From Microbulbifer sp. TB1203 (lineage in GTDB: Bacteria > Pseudomonadota > Gammaproteobacteria > Pseudomonadales > Cellvibrionaceae): a stretch of DNA of 64,000 nt. The stretch spans positions 2,181,501-2,245,500 of the forward strand of contig NZ_CP116899.1 of the NCBI RefSeq assembly GCF_030997045.1. The letters are read 5' to 3'. The notes beneath the pieces are model-generated. The model made no database searches, had not been told where the DNA came from, and worked only from the letters and a program-made list of their open reading frames with translations. Positions 1 to 8,855 of this stretch are shown here, one piece after another (the stretch's first letter is position 1; each line of letters opens with the position of its first letter). Both the position numbers and the translations under genes were made by a program.

Positions 1-394
1 CCTGTAAGCGCATGCCATGTTCTCAGACCCCAGCGGTGTCGCAGCAACTTGCCATGGCGTTACTGAGACTGCTGCTTTCCGGTACACAGGCAAACCGTTA
101 GCTTTCCCATCTATCAATGGTTATCCAAATGACCGCCACTCTACAATATTTCGGGGCTCAATAAATGGCCTACACTCTCGCTCCACCCTTGCTCCGCACA
201 CCTTGTTACCAAGATCGCACCCGGGCTTCACTACTGACCTGCTGGCTAGGCTTTGGTCGTGGTGGGACTGAGGTCCAGGCGTGAGCCCTGACCTGCACCC
301 ACTGGGTAATATTAGCCAATTTCCGAATTTATAAAAATTCGCCCCAAGACTTCGGATTTATCTCGGCACGAGCCTGGCTTGGTTATGTTTTGAA
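1..394. other. Left edge, no supported gene
   Basis: I cannot support a gene here. A short plus-strand open frame (17-271) is present, but it has no ribosome binding site, no recognisable domain and an amino-acid mix like translated non-coding DNA. The sequence is less GC-rich than the rest of the window. It could be the end of a mobile element that continues left of the window, but I see no terminal repeats or transposase fragment that would prove this. Confidence 0.3.
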
Positions 395-868
395 TCAACT
401 CTCCAGGTTCAACTTCATTTCTAGCAGAGAACCTCGAAAGCCAAACTTCTCATATGCTCGAACAGCGGAATTATTCTCCGCATATACGTCAAGATAAAAG
501 TAGGTGACTCCTCGTTGTTGGCCCCAACTGACCAGATCTTCCAAGATGACCCTGTTTAACCCGAGCCCTCTGTACTCCTCTGCCACATACATAAAACCTA
601 AATATCCATGGTTGTCGTGGTCCAAGGCAGGCTTTGAGTGGCGGACCTGAACGTACCCTGTAGCGATAATGTCACCAGAAACTTCTCCAACGACCAACCT
701 ACTATGACGATCAGAAATCAGTTTTTCGATGTCGTAGTAGTAGGCGTCTTTTTCTTTCAGAGACGCATTATACGGACGCTCAGCGTCAATCACTTTCTGT
801 TCCAATGCCGCGAGAGAATGATAGTCGTCAACTCTTGCTTCCCGCACAATCAATCCATCTAAACTCAT
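395..868 (-). CDS. GNAT family N-acetyltransferase
   Basis: Probable cytoplasmic acetyl-CoA-dependent N-acetyltransferase of about 157 residues, the usual size for a single GNAT domain. The acetyl-CoA-binding motif A is visible as YVAEEYRGLGLNRVILEDLV, followed by motif B around NNSAVRAYEKFGFR. The start at 868 is chosen because GGAG lies five bases upstream of the ATG; an upstream in-frame ATG at 907 has no such site. The substrate cannot be told from sequence. The gene stands alone in an AT-richer stretch beside the GC-rich cellulase island, which fits acquired or accessory DNA. Confidence 0.85.
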   Translation of the reverse strand: MSLDGLIVREARVDDYHSLAALEQKVIDAERPYNASLKEKDAYYYDIEKLISDRHSRLVVGEVSGDIIATGYVQVRHSKPALDHDNHGYLGFMYVAEEYRGLGLNRVILEDLVSWGQQRGVTYFYLDVYAENNSAVRAYEKFGFRGSLLEMKLNLES

Positions 869-1485
869 CAATACTCCATTCTCGGTATCTCGTCGCAAAC
901 ATAACATTTATATCGTAGTCTCACAGACTGACATCTCCCGCCTCATATCTCAACTGGGACAAACTGCCCAAGAATGCACCGTAAGCCAGAAAACATCAAG
1001 CATACAGCCAGTTCACCATACTCGGTTGCCACCATAAAAATGATCACCGAGACTCATATCCCCAACTCACTTTCAGATTGTAAACTTATGATTTAATTAG
1101 CTTTTTACACATCAACCACTACCGTCAAATATATCGGCCTCACGATCAGTTTTCCTGCCCACTGACCACAACACCCGGCAATCATCAGAGCATCTAGAAC
1201 AAGGTTTCACTTATTAATTGGTACTTTGGTACATCACATCAGGTGACACGGCAGGGAACTCTGGATAATGCATTTTGGTATTCCAGTGTTCCTCCGATTT
1301 CGAAGGTGGTGGGTTTCTAGATTCCGGCGTGAGCTTCGCTGCTCTAACGAGTCGCCGGAATGACGATGGTGGCAGATGCTTTGGCGAAGGTGTGGTCTTT
1401 GGGTGCGAAAATGCTGGCTACTGGATGGTGGATGTTTCGAGTTTCGAGCTAGCAGCGGGCGGCCAGTGCCGCCCGCGCTTCCGGG
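869..1485. other. Intergenic region, AT-rich
   Basis: About 600 bases without a gene I can support. The part up to about 1250 is AT-rich and may carry promoters for the acetyltransferase. From about 1316 it enters a dispersed palindrome and then the tail of the endoglucanase gene. No RNA gene was recognised. Confidence 0.5.
1316..1365. repeat. Dispersed ATTCCGGC...GCCGGAATGACG palindrome
   Basis: Inverted repeat with arms ATTCCGGCGTGAGC and GCCGGAATGACGA. The same motif recurs at 3162-3192, 31299-31328 and 45251-45278, always between genes, so it is a REP-like intergenic element. Confidence 0.7.
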
Positions 1486-3081
1486 TCAGTTTGCGCTACA
1501 CACCGGCATCTGAAAGCTGCCGTCGTGATTACCCTGGAAACCAAAGCTGGCGGACTGCCCCGGTTGCAGGTTGCCGTTCCAGCTGATATTGGAAACGGTC
1601 AGGGTCCTGCCATCCGCGGACATATTAAAGTTGCCGTTCCAGCCGTTGGTCAGCACTACGGCTTCGGGGAATTGCAGGGTTACCTGCCAACTGCCAATGG
1701 CGGAGTTGCCGCCGTTGGTGACGGTGACATTGCTGAGCACGAAGCCGCTGCTCCATACATCCGCGGTGCCCGGTTCGCAGGTCACGCCGCCGTTGCCGGA
1801 CGGTGTTCCCACGGTGATGGAAACGGTGGCCGGTTCTGAGGTGGCGCCGGCGTTGTCGGTTGCGGTGAAGGTGAAGCTGTCGTTGCCGGAAAATCCGCTG
1901 TTGGGTGTATAGAGGCGGTTGGCGCCGCTGCCGCTGAGATTGCCGTTGGCGGGGCCGTTTTGCAGGGTGTAGCCGGTGATGCTGCCGTCGCTGTCGCTGC
2001 CGCTCAGCGTGATCGACAATTGTGTTTGGTAGGCGGTGGAGAGGTTCTGGCTGTCGGCCACCGGTGGGCAGTTGCCGCCGCAGGCGGAGCCGCCGCCGTC
2101 CCAGTTGCGGACGATGTCCCGCACGAGTCGGCCGGACTCGGTGAGCTGGTCCTGGCCCCAGCCGCCGGAGACGTTGGCGCCGGGTACCAGTGCGGAGGCG
2201 CCCTCCTCTTTATCGTTCAGAGCCCAATTGGCGTGGCTGAGGTTGTTGTCCTCGAGAAAATTCATCCAGGTCTGGGTCTCGCCATAGTCCACCCCGCCGT
2301 CACCGTCGGCGTTGACGGCGCCCCACTCGGTAACGAAAAGCGCGATGCCGTTGTTCAACGCGGTCTGCGCTTTGTCCCGCAGGTATTGTTTGTGGGTGCC
2401 GGCGTAGAAGTGCAGCGTGTAGGCGATATTGGCGTAGCCCCGGATCGGGTCCCAGGAGGCCGCGTCCACATCCTGGGACCAGGTGGGTGTGCCGACGATG
2501 ATCAGGTTGTCCGGGTCGATAGCGCGAATGGCGGAGATCACGGTTTCCGCGTAGGGCTTGATCACGCCGCTCCAGGAGACCTGCAAAGGTTCGTTGTAGA
2601 TCTCGTAGATTACGTTGTCGTGGTGGCCGTAGGTCTGGGCCATTTCCTCGAAGAACGCCACCGCCTGGGCGGTGTAGTCTTCGGCGTGGTGGGAGTGCCA
2701 GTCGATAATGACGTACATATCGTTGGCGATGGCGGCATCCACCAAGGCGACCACGCGGTTCTTATTGCCGGTGGGGTCTTCCAGGTAGCCGCCCTCTTCG
2801 TCCACGCCCATGGCGGCGCGCACCAGGGTGGCATTCCAGTCGCTTTTCACCCAGCTTACCGCGCCGGTGTTGTAGAACCGCTCGCCGCCCCAGCCGGTGT
2901 TACTCCAGAAAAAACTGGGGCCGGCGAGGCTGCGTGCCTGGCCGCCGGCGAGTATGCGGTTGCCGTTTACTGTTAGGGGTTCTACTGCCAGGGTGGTGTT
3001 GGCGAGCAGAGCCAGTAGCAGTGCTGCGGCGACGGTGGACCACCGACGGTGAGGGGGATTTTCTTTTGTTTGGTTTTTCAT
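1486..3081 (-). CDS. GH5_2 endo-beta-1,4-glucanase with Ig-like module and CBM2
   Basis: Secreted cellulase that cuts internal beta-1,4 bonds of cellulose. The signal peptide covers about residues 1-33. The GH5 subfamily 2 catalytic domain (about 35-325) is very typical: VRAAMGV, VIIDWHSH, acid/base Glu164 in EIYNEPL, TPTWSQDVD, HFYAGTHK and nucleophile Glu252 in VTEWGA. An immunoglobulin/cadherin-like module (about 337-425, SGSDSDGSITGY, NDSFTFTATD) joins it to a C-terminal CBM2 (about 432-531) that binds crystalline cellulose. The linker is not poly-serine, unlike those of most CBM2 enzymes in the island. It is the last of three neighbouring minus-strand endoglucanase genes that share module types, and a REP-like palindrome separates it from the next gene. 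Confidence 0.95.
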   Translation of the reverse strand: MKNQTKENPPHRRWSTVAAALLLALLANTTLAVEPLTVNGNRILAGGQARSLAGPSFFWSNTGWGGERFYNTGAVSWVKSDWNATLVRAAMGVDEEGGYLEDPTGNKNRVVALVDAAIANDMYVIIDWHSHHAEDYTAQAVAFFEEMAQTYGHHDNVIYEIYNEPLQVSWSGVIKPYAETVISAIRAIDPDNLIIVGTPTWSQDVDAASWDPIRGYANIAYTLHFYAGTHKQYLRDKAQTALNNGIALFVTEWGAVNADGDGGVDYGETQTWMNFLEDNNLSHANWALNDKEEGASALVPGANVSGGWGQDQLTESGRLVRDIVRNWDGGGSACGGNCPPVADSQNLSTAYQTQLSITLSGSDSDGSITGYTLQNGPANGNLSGSGANRLYTPNSGFSGNDSFTFTATDNAGATSEPATVSITVGTPSGNGGVTCEPGTADVWSSGFVLSNVTVTNGGNSAIGSWQVTLQFPEAVVLTNGWNGNFNMSADGRTLTVSNISWNGNLQPGQSASFGFQGNHDGSFQMPVCSAN

Positions 3082-3161
3082 TTTGATTTTCCCGGGTTGG
3101 GGATATCTGAAAAGGGATGTTATCTCGGGCCGGAATCCGGGAGCTCCAATGAGTTCCGTGT

Positions 3162-3192
3162 GCTGGATTCCGGCCTTCGCCGGAATGACGAG
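3162..3192. repeat. Dispersed ATTCCGGC...GCCGGAATGACG palindrome
   Basis: Compact copy of the ATTCCGG/CCGGAATGACGAG inverted repeat, lying between two endoglucanase genes. On transcripts it would form a short stable hairpin downstream of the GH5_1-like gene. Confidence 0.75.
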
Positions 3193-3209
3193 ACAGGTTC
3201 GGAGGTTCC

Positions 3210-5348
3210 TCAGTTAGCGGAACACGCCGGTAGTGCGAAGTCTCCGCCGTGCTCTCCCTGGAAGCCGAAGGTCACTGTCTGCCCTGTCTGCAAATTGCCG
3301 TTCCATTCCAGGTTGGAGACGGTGAGGGTGTGGCCGTCGGGGGACAGGGAGAAGTTGGCGCTCCAGCCGTTGATGGCGCTTACCGGGGAGTCGAAGCTCA
3401 GTACCAGTTGCCAGCTCTGTATGGGCGCGCCGCGGTTGGTTATCGCAATATTGCTGAGTACGAAACCATTGCTCCAGATATCGCTGGTGCCCAGTTCACA
3501 GTCGAGTTCTGCGGAGACCGGTGTAAACACTTCGATGGTGACGCTGTCGCTTGCGCCCAACGATTCACCGTTGCTGTCCACTGCGACTACATCCAGCGGG
3601 TAGAAACCGTCGAGCAGCGGCGCGGTGAGGTCCAGGCTGTCGCCGCCCATTGCGGTCTGGCTGTTGCCGTCCAGGGATGCGGTTACGCCGGCGGCGTTTT
3701 CCAGGGTGTAGGAGACGGTGATTTCGCTACCCGCTTCCACCCGGCTGTTGTCCGCCGGCGCGGTGATTTCCACTGCGGGCTCCGGTACGACTTCATCGAC
3801 CACGCGGATGGACAGGGTATCGCTGGCGGAAAGCTCCTGCCCCTGGCCGTCCACGGCCACCAGTTGCAGCTGGTAACTGCCCTCGACCGCCGGCGCGATG
3901 ACAACAGCGCTGCCGCCGCTGGCGGTTTGCAGCAGGGTGCCGTCCAGGTAAATATTGACCGCGGCGGCCTGCGCCAGGGTGTATTGCACAGCGATCTGCG
4001 AGCCGGGCAGGAACTGGCTGCCGCTCGCGGGTGCGGTGATTGCCACCGAGGGCAATTGCCCCTGGTAGTACTCGCTGACGTTGGTGCCCACTTCGGCATT
4101 GCCCAGCACCACACGGTGATCCAGGCCCACAAATTTGCCGCTGCCGTCCTGCCAGAGTGCGGGTTTTAGCAGCGCGTATTTGTCTTCGTCCCAGGTGGTC
4201 CAGTCGTAGTGCCAGAGGCCGCCGGTATCCCCGGAGTTAGGGTTGAGGCACCAGAAGGTGTGGTGCAGGCCGTGCTCCACGATCAGGTCGCGGGCGTAGC
4301 CCATCCATTTTTCATTCTGGCCGCCATCCAGGTGGCCGCCCCACTCCCCGAGCAACAGCGGCGATATGCCCTGCTCGTGCAGGTAGAACCAGTTGTCCCG
4401 CCAGGCGTCCTCTATCAGCGATTGGTAAGTGAAGTCCGGCTCAAACCAGGGCTGCTGATAAACGGACGGGCCGTAGATATGCGGGGAGTAAACCAGTTGG
4501 TCCTGGTTGGCTCCCAGGTCGATGGGGTGATCGGCCGCGCCGCGCAGGTTTCCGCCCCACCAATAATTGTGGTAGTCCGGGCCGGCGCCGCCGCCCCAGC
4601 TGACGCCATCTTTGGGATAGGACTCTATCCCCTCGCAGAGCACCAGCAGGTTGGGGTTGATTGCCAGCACGCGTTTGGAGGCGGTTTCGCAGGCATACTT
4701 CCAGTTGTTGACGTCAGTGGAGCTGTCCCATTTGGCGTAGGGGTTGTCCGCCCAGGGTTTGCCGTGGGGCTCGTTTTCGATATCGAAGGCGATAACGGTA
4801 TCGTCGTTCTTGTAACGGTCCGCCATCCACTCCCAGGTCTGGTAAAAGATTTCGCTGTCCAGGCTACCCTCGTACCACATGGGGTAGAAATGGCCGGCGT
4901 TGTCCGCCTCGGCGCTGTGCACGTCCACGAGGATTTTCACCCCGTATTTTTTCGCCAGGGCCACGGCTTCGTCGAAAATTTCCAGGGAGGTCATGCCCTC
5001 CAGTTCAGGGTTTACATGGGCGTTGATGTTGGGCACCGCGGCCATGCCGTTCTGCCACTCCCAGATCAGCTCAGTGGAAATCGGCACGCGCAGCAGGTTG
5101 ATGCCCCGCTCCGCCAGGTCGCGCATGCGGCCTTCCAGGTTGGCGGCCCAGAGGCCGTGAAAAACCCGCTCGCCGGCGTTGAAGCCGAACCAGTTGGCGC
5201 CGGTGAGCCAGACCTGGTTGCCCTGCTTGTCGAGGATTTTATTGCCCTCCACGTGCAGCCAGTCGTCGTCGGGAAGGGGTTCCGCCGCCCGGGCCTGGGC
5301 AGCAGCGAACAGGGCGGCCGAAGCCGCCAGGGTGAGTAGAAGTTTCAT
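3210..5348 (-). CDS. GH5 (subfamily 1-like) endoglucanase with two Ig-like modules and CBM2
   Basis: Secreted beta-1,4-glucanase of 712 residues. The signal peptide covers about residues 1-22. The GH5 domain (about 25-400) begins with WLTGANWFGF and HGLWAANL, as in GH5_1 enzymes. The acid/base is Glu193 in ENEPHG and the nucleophile is about Glu335 in LLGEWGG. Two related immunoglobulin-like modules follow (about 425-525 and 530-615), each starting near VxITAPAxxS and ending SDTLSIRV or SDSVTIEV. A CBM2 closes the protein (about 618-712, GFQGEHGGDF). The same kind of Ig module recurs in the adjacent GH9 gene. The subfamily is judged by eye; the family and function are solid. Confidence 0.93.
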   Translation of the reverse strand: MKLLLTLAASAALFAAAQARAAEPLPDDDWLHVEGNKILDKQGNQVWLTGANWFGFNAGERVFHGLWAANLEGRMRDLAERGINLLRVPISTELIWEWQNGMAAVPNINAHVNPELEGMTSLEIFDEAVALAKKYGVKILVDVHSAEADNAGHFYPMWYEGSLDSEIFYQTWEWMADRYKNDDTVIAFDIENEPHGKPWADNPYAKWDSSTDVNNWKYACETASKRVLAINPNLLVLCEGIESYPKDGVSWGGGAGPDYHNYWWGGNLRGAADHPIDLGANQDQLVYSPHIYGPSVYQQPWFEPDFTYQSLIEDAWRDNWFYLHEQGISPLLLGEWGGHLDGGQNEKWMGYARDLIVEHGLHHTFWCLNPNSGDTGGLWHYDWTTWDEDKYALLKPALWQDGSGKFVGLDHRVVLGNAEVGTNVSEYYQGQLPSVAITAPASGSQFLPGSQIAVQYTLAQAAAVNIYLDGTLLQTASGGSAVVIAPAVEGSYQLQLVAVDGQGQELSASDTLSIRVVDEVVPEPAVEITAPADNSRVEAGSEITVSYTLENAAGVTASLDGNSQTAMGGDSLDLTAPLLDGFYPLDVVAVDSNGESLGASDSVTIEVFTPVSAELDCELGTSDIWSNGFVLSNIAITNRGAPIQSWQLVLSFDSPVSAINGWSANFSLSPDGHTLTVSNLEWNGNLQTGQTVTFGFQGEHGGDFALPACSAN

Positions 5349-5408
5349 GATCGGTTCCGTCGATTATTGGGGAAACGGCGGGCGGCGATCGCCGCCCGCG
5401 TTTTAAGA

Positions 5409-8216
5409 TCAGTTGGCCGCACACACCGGCGTCTGGAAGTTGCCGCCGTGGCTGCCCTGGAAGCCGAAGCTGGTGCTGCCGCCCGGCTGCAGGTTGCCGT
5501 TCCACTCGGCGTTGGAGACGGTGAGAACCAGGCCGTCCGGAGACAGGTCAAAATTGCCGCTCCAGCCGTTTACCAGTCCGATCGGCTCGGCAAAGGTAAG
5601 GGTTATCTCCCAACCCTGGACCGCGGTATCGCCCTCGTTGGCCACGGTGACGCTGTTGAGTACGAAGCCGCTGTTCCATACGTCGGCGTTGCCGGGGGTG
5701 CAGCTCACCGCACCGGCCACCGGCTCGTAGACTTCCACGGTGACGCTGTCGCTCGCGGTCAGTTCCTCCCCGCCTTCGGTGGCGACGATTTCCAACTGGT
5801 ACAGACCGGTTTCCGCGGGCGCCGGCACCACCAGTATTCCGGAGCCGCTGCCGCTAGCCACCAGCGCGCCGTCCAGGTACAGGTTGACGCCCTCGGCGTT
5901 CTGCAGGTTGTACTGCACCGGGATATCCGCACCCAGTGCAAAGCGCGCGCCCTCCGCCGGGCTGGAAATATTGACCGCGGGAATTTCCGGCGCTTCCACG
6001 TTGACGGAGACAGTGGCGGCCGAAGACGTCGCGCCTTGATCGTCAGTGACGGTGAAGGTGAAGCTGTCGGTGCCGAAGAAACCCGCCGCCGGGGTGTACA
6101 GGCGGCTGGCACCGCTGCCTTCGAGCGTGCCGTTGGCGGGGCCGCTGGCTACTGTATAGTCCGCAACGGTACCGTCGCTGTCACTGCCACTCAGGGTGAT
6201 GGACAGGGAGGTTTCGTAGGGTGTGGAAAGGCTCTGGCTGTGGGCGCTGGGCGCGCAGTTGACACCGGTATCGCCACCGCAGCCGCCGCCGGGTTCCTGG
6301 CCCCATACCAGTTGGCCGTTGTCGTAGAGCCCGATCATCGGCGCCTGTTTATGGCTGCTGGTGTAGTCGTCCCAGGAGGGGTCGTTGTCCGGATTCCAGG
6401 GCGCGCCCTCGGGCACGGCGACGCGGTACTGGGTTTCCTTTTTCGACGCGGACTGGCCGCCGGGATAGATGTCCACACCGGCGAAGGACACTTCCACATA
6501 GTAGAGGTTGTCCGCCGGATCACCCCAGGGGTGCGGGCCGGTGTAACCGGTGCCCTGGCTGTAGGCACTGGTGAGGATCAGGTCCTCGGGACCGTAGCCG
6601 GCATCCACCAGTTCGGAAATATCGATCCAGTAGCGCAGGCTCAGGTTATCGGTGACGCGCGCCGGCCAGGCGGTGTGGTTGTGCACGTAGGAACTGATCT
6701 CCGTGTGGCGCGGGCCGCTGGAGTTGAGCTTGGCATCCACGAACAATTCCAGGTCGCGCTCTTCCGGCGCCGGGAACTGGGCCTCGGGTATGGGGTTGCC
6801 GCCGAAGTCCAGCCACAGCCGCGCCAGCGCGGAGGTGAAGCCGGAGTTGTAGTCGGTGGCCACCTCGTTGAGCACATAGTCGCCGCGGTCGTTGACGAAA
6901 TTGTCGTTGGTGTCCGGACCACCCACCAAGGCACCCACCAGGGTGTGGCGGTTGTCCACCGGGTCCTGCAGGTTGTCATTCCAGGAACCGTGAGCGGTTC
7001 GGTGGTGCGGGGATGTTGGGTAGACGCTGCCATAGCCGATCTGGTAACTCATATTCATCGGGTTTTCCCCCAACAAATATTCCATCTGGCTCACGGCGAA
7101 ATCGTAGTAGGTCTGCGCGCGGCCGTTGTCCGGGTCCGCGGATTGCAGGTAGTCCGAGTACACCAGAGCGATAAACGCGGTGTTGGCGGAGTAGCGCGCG
7201 GCCCCCCACTGGTCCAGGTGCGCGAGGCCGCCGGGGGTGTAGGTCACCCGCTGGCCGTCGTAACCGGTGGTCCAGAAGTCCAGCCAGCGCTCGGCGTCTG
7301 CGCGGTACTCGGCGTTACCGGTGAGCTGGGCCATCAGCACGTAGCTGCCGTAGCTCTTGTCGTCCCAGGCGTGGGTCCATTTGAAGGACCTGATGGACTG
7401 CTGGGGCTCGGTGGACAGGTTGCCGTAGTAGCTCACCGCCTTGTCCAGGTAGGCCTGGTCGCCGGTGGCGCGATAGAGCCAGGCGGCGCCCCACACCAGT
7501 TCGTCGTTGTAGCCGCTGTGGGATTTGTAGAAGGTGCCGGCGTCGGTGATGCAGTCGCTGTATACGCCGCGGAAGTTGTCGGCGAAGTTGTAGAGCTGTT
7601 CCGCGTGACTCAGCAGGTTCGCCGCGTAGGCAGCGTCGGTGGGCTCGAACACCATGGCGATGGCGGCGAGCGCCGCGGCGGTTTCCCCGGCCAGGTCGGA
7701 GCCCGGACAGCTGGCGTCGATCTTGTAGGAGGGCCGAGCCATGGGCATGACTTCCGCCGCGCCCCACCAGGCGTGGTCCTGTCCGCCGTTGCCCACCTGC
7801 CCCCAGAGTTCGTTGGGCGCGGTGTGCGCCTTGACGAAATAGTCGGCCACGAAGCGCAGGTTGTTCTGGATATGCTGCAGCTGGCCGGTCTGCGCGTAGG
7901 CATCGCGGTTCTCCACCACGCCCCAGGCCAGCAGGGTGGCGCTGGCGGCCATTGGGAAACCGAACTTCACGTGGTCGCCGGCATCGTACCAGCCGCCCAG
8001 CAGGTCCACATTGTTGTCGGCGCCGTCTGTCATGCCGGAATCGTCGCGCCACTCGTTGCGATTCCAGGAGGGGATGGGACCGGACTGCTGCGCCTCGTAA
8101 AAGTAAATGGATTTTTGCAGCGCTTCGCCGTAGTTAGCGGCGAGGGAATTTCCCGCCACCGTCACCCCGGCAACCAGTGCGCACAGCGGTTGACAGACTC
8201 TCATCAATCGTTTCAT
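5409..8216 (-). CDS. GH9 endoglucanase with CBM3c, two Ig-like modules and CBM2
   Basis: Secreted GH9 cellulase, probably a processive endoglucanase. The signal peptide covers about residues 1-27. The catalytic domain (about 27-470) has the Asp pair in GGWYDAGDHVKF (Asp78, Asp81), the His motif SPHHRTAHG near 404, and the DRGDY...NEVATDYN segment with the acid near 448. Next comes a CBM3c-like module (about 485-640, LSLRYWIDISEL...YYVEVSF), the arrangement of theme-B processive endocellulases. Two different Ig-like modules (about 655-745 and 747-837) and a CBM2 (about 840-935) follow. One Ig module matches that of the GH5_2 neighbour and the other those of the GH5_1-like neighbour, so this gene looks like a mosaic. 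GAGG upstream supports the start. Confidence 0.95.
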   Translation of the reverse strand: MKRLMRVCQPLCALVAGVTVAGNSLAANYGEALQKSIYFYEAQQSGPIPSWNRNEWRDDSGMTDGADNNVDLLGGWYDAGDHVKFGFPMAASATLLAWGVVENRDAYAQTGQLQHIQNNLRFVADYFVKAHTAPNELWGQVGNGGQDHAWWGAAEVMPMARPSYKIDASCPGSDLAGETAAALAAIAMVFEPTDAAYAANLLSHAEQLYNFADNFRGVYSDCITDAGTFYKSHSGYNDELVWGAAWLYRATGDQAYLDKAVSYYGNLSTEPQQSIRSFKWTHAWDDKSYGSYVLMAQLTGNAEYRADAERWLDFWTTGYDGQRVTYTPGGLAHLDQWGAARYSANTAFIALVYSDYLQSADPDNGRAQTYYDFAVSQMEYLLGENPMNMSYQIGYGSVYPTSPHHRTAHGSWNDNLQDPVDNRHTLVGALVGGPDTNDNFVNDRGDYVLNEVATDYNSGFTSALARLWLDFGGNPIPEAQFPAPEERDLELFVDAKLNSSGPRHTEISSYVHNHTAWPARVTDNLSLRYWIDISELVDAGYGPEDLILTSAYSQGTGYTGPHPWGDPADNLYYVEVSFAGVDIYPGGQSASKKETQYRVAVPEGAPWNPDNDPSWDDYTSSHKQAPMIGLYDNGQLVWGQEPGGGCGGDTGVNCAPSAHSQSLSTPYETSLSITLSGSDSDGTVADYTVASGPANGTLEGSGASRLYTPAAGFFGTDSFTFTVTDDQGATSSAATVSVNVEAPEIPAVNISSPAEGARFALGADIPVQYNLQNAEGVNLYLDGALVASGSGSGILVVPAPAETGLYQLEIVATEGGEELTASDSVTVEVYEPVAGAVSCTPGNADVWNSGFVLNSVTVANEGDTAVQGWEITLTFAEPIGLVNGWSGNFDLSPDGLVLTVSNAEWNGNLQPGGSTSFGFQGSHGGNFQTPVCAAN

Positions 8217-8554
8217 ACAGAAGCCTCACTCTCTATGGTTGGGGAAGCTCTGAACAAACTGAGCCGTCGCTGCGGCTGCAAGCAACAATCCAAACAGCGG
8301 ACCACTGCACGCGGGGACGCACTCTCAGACCTTCTTCCCTGTTGTTTTATTTTTTTGATTACCGCACTTTCAATCTAACGGCAGCAACCTATACATTCGT
8401 CTAAATAAGTGAAGCTTCACAATTTATTCACGCAAACTAGGTTCAACTTTGTGAAAACCACAAGGTTGAACCGCTGGATGAATAAGCTGTAGGGTGGATA
8501 CAAATCGGCAGGATTGCCGATTTCCGGGAAAGCCGTGAAATAATTCCCGAGCCC

Positions 8555-8745
8555 AATGGCACTACACTAAGTTAAGGACTCGGGCGGTCCTGCTACCGGG
8601 GGCTTTTTGCGGGACACGGGCTGGGCGCCCCCCCTTAATCCATCCCTGGAGGCTTGTCCGCGAGGTCCCTCTCGCAGACAGTCCCGCAAAAAGCCCCCGG
8701 CATCAGGCCCTTCGCGTCAGGATTATCGCTTGACTTAGCGCCATT
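8555..8745. repeat. MITE-like palindromic element, copy 1
   Basis: About 191 bases bounded by inverted termini: AATGGC(ACTACA)CTAAGTTAAG on the left and the complement of AATGGCGCTAAGTCAAG on the right. Inside, arms carrying GGGGGCTTTTTGCGGGAC pair around a core that reads GGACACGGGCTGGGCGCC. No open frame of interest. A second complete copy lies at 29405-29584 with the same termini and core, which suggests a small non-autonomous transposable element. Confidence 0.6.
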
Positions 8746-8760
8746 CATTCCCGACCCCCT

Positions 8761-8836
8761 TTGTAGGAGCGGCCGCTGGCCGCGATCGGCGCGTGCCACT
8801 AGCAGAGCCGATCGCGGCCAGCGGCCGCTCCTACAA
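8761..8836. repeat. GTAGGAGCGGCC REP-like inverted repeat
   Basis: Near-perfect palindrome with 26-base arms starting TTGTAGGAGCGGCCGCTGG and a short spacer, downstream of the membrane methyltransferase gene. Other members of this family occur at 10415, 16394, 40263, 50474 and 59655. It may act as a transcript-end hairpin. Confidence 0.85.
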
Positions 8837-8855
8837 CAGTAAGGTCTGGGCGTCG

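Noticed and set aside
17..271. Small plus-strand frame of 84 codons
   Set aside because: No ribosome binding site or recognised domain, and composition typical of translated non-coding DNA.
5367..8378. Very long plus-strand frame (about 1000 codons) opposite the GH9 gene
   Set aside because: It is the antisense of a high-GC gene; the minus strand encodes an unmistakable GH9 enzyme.
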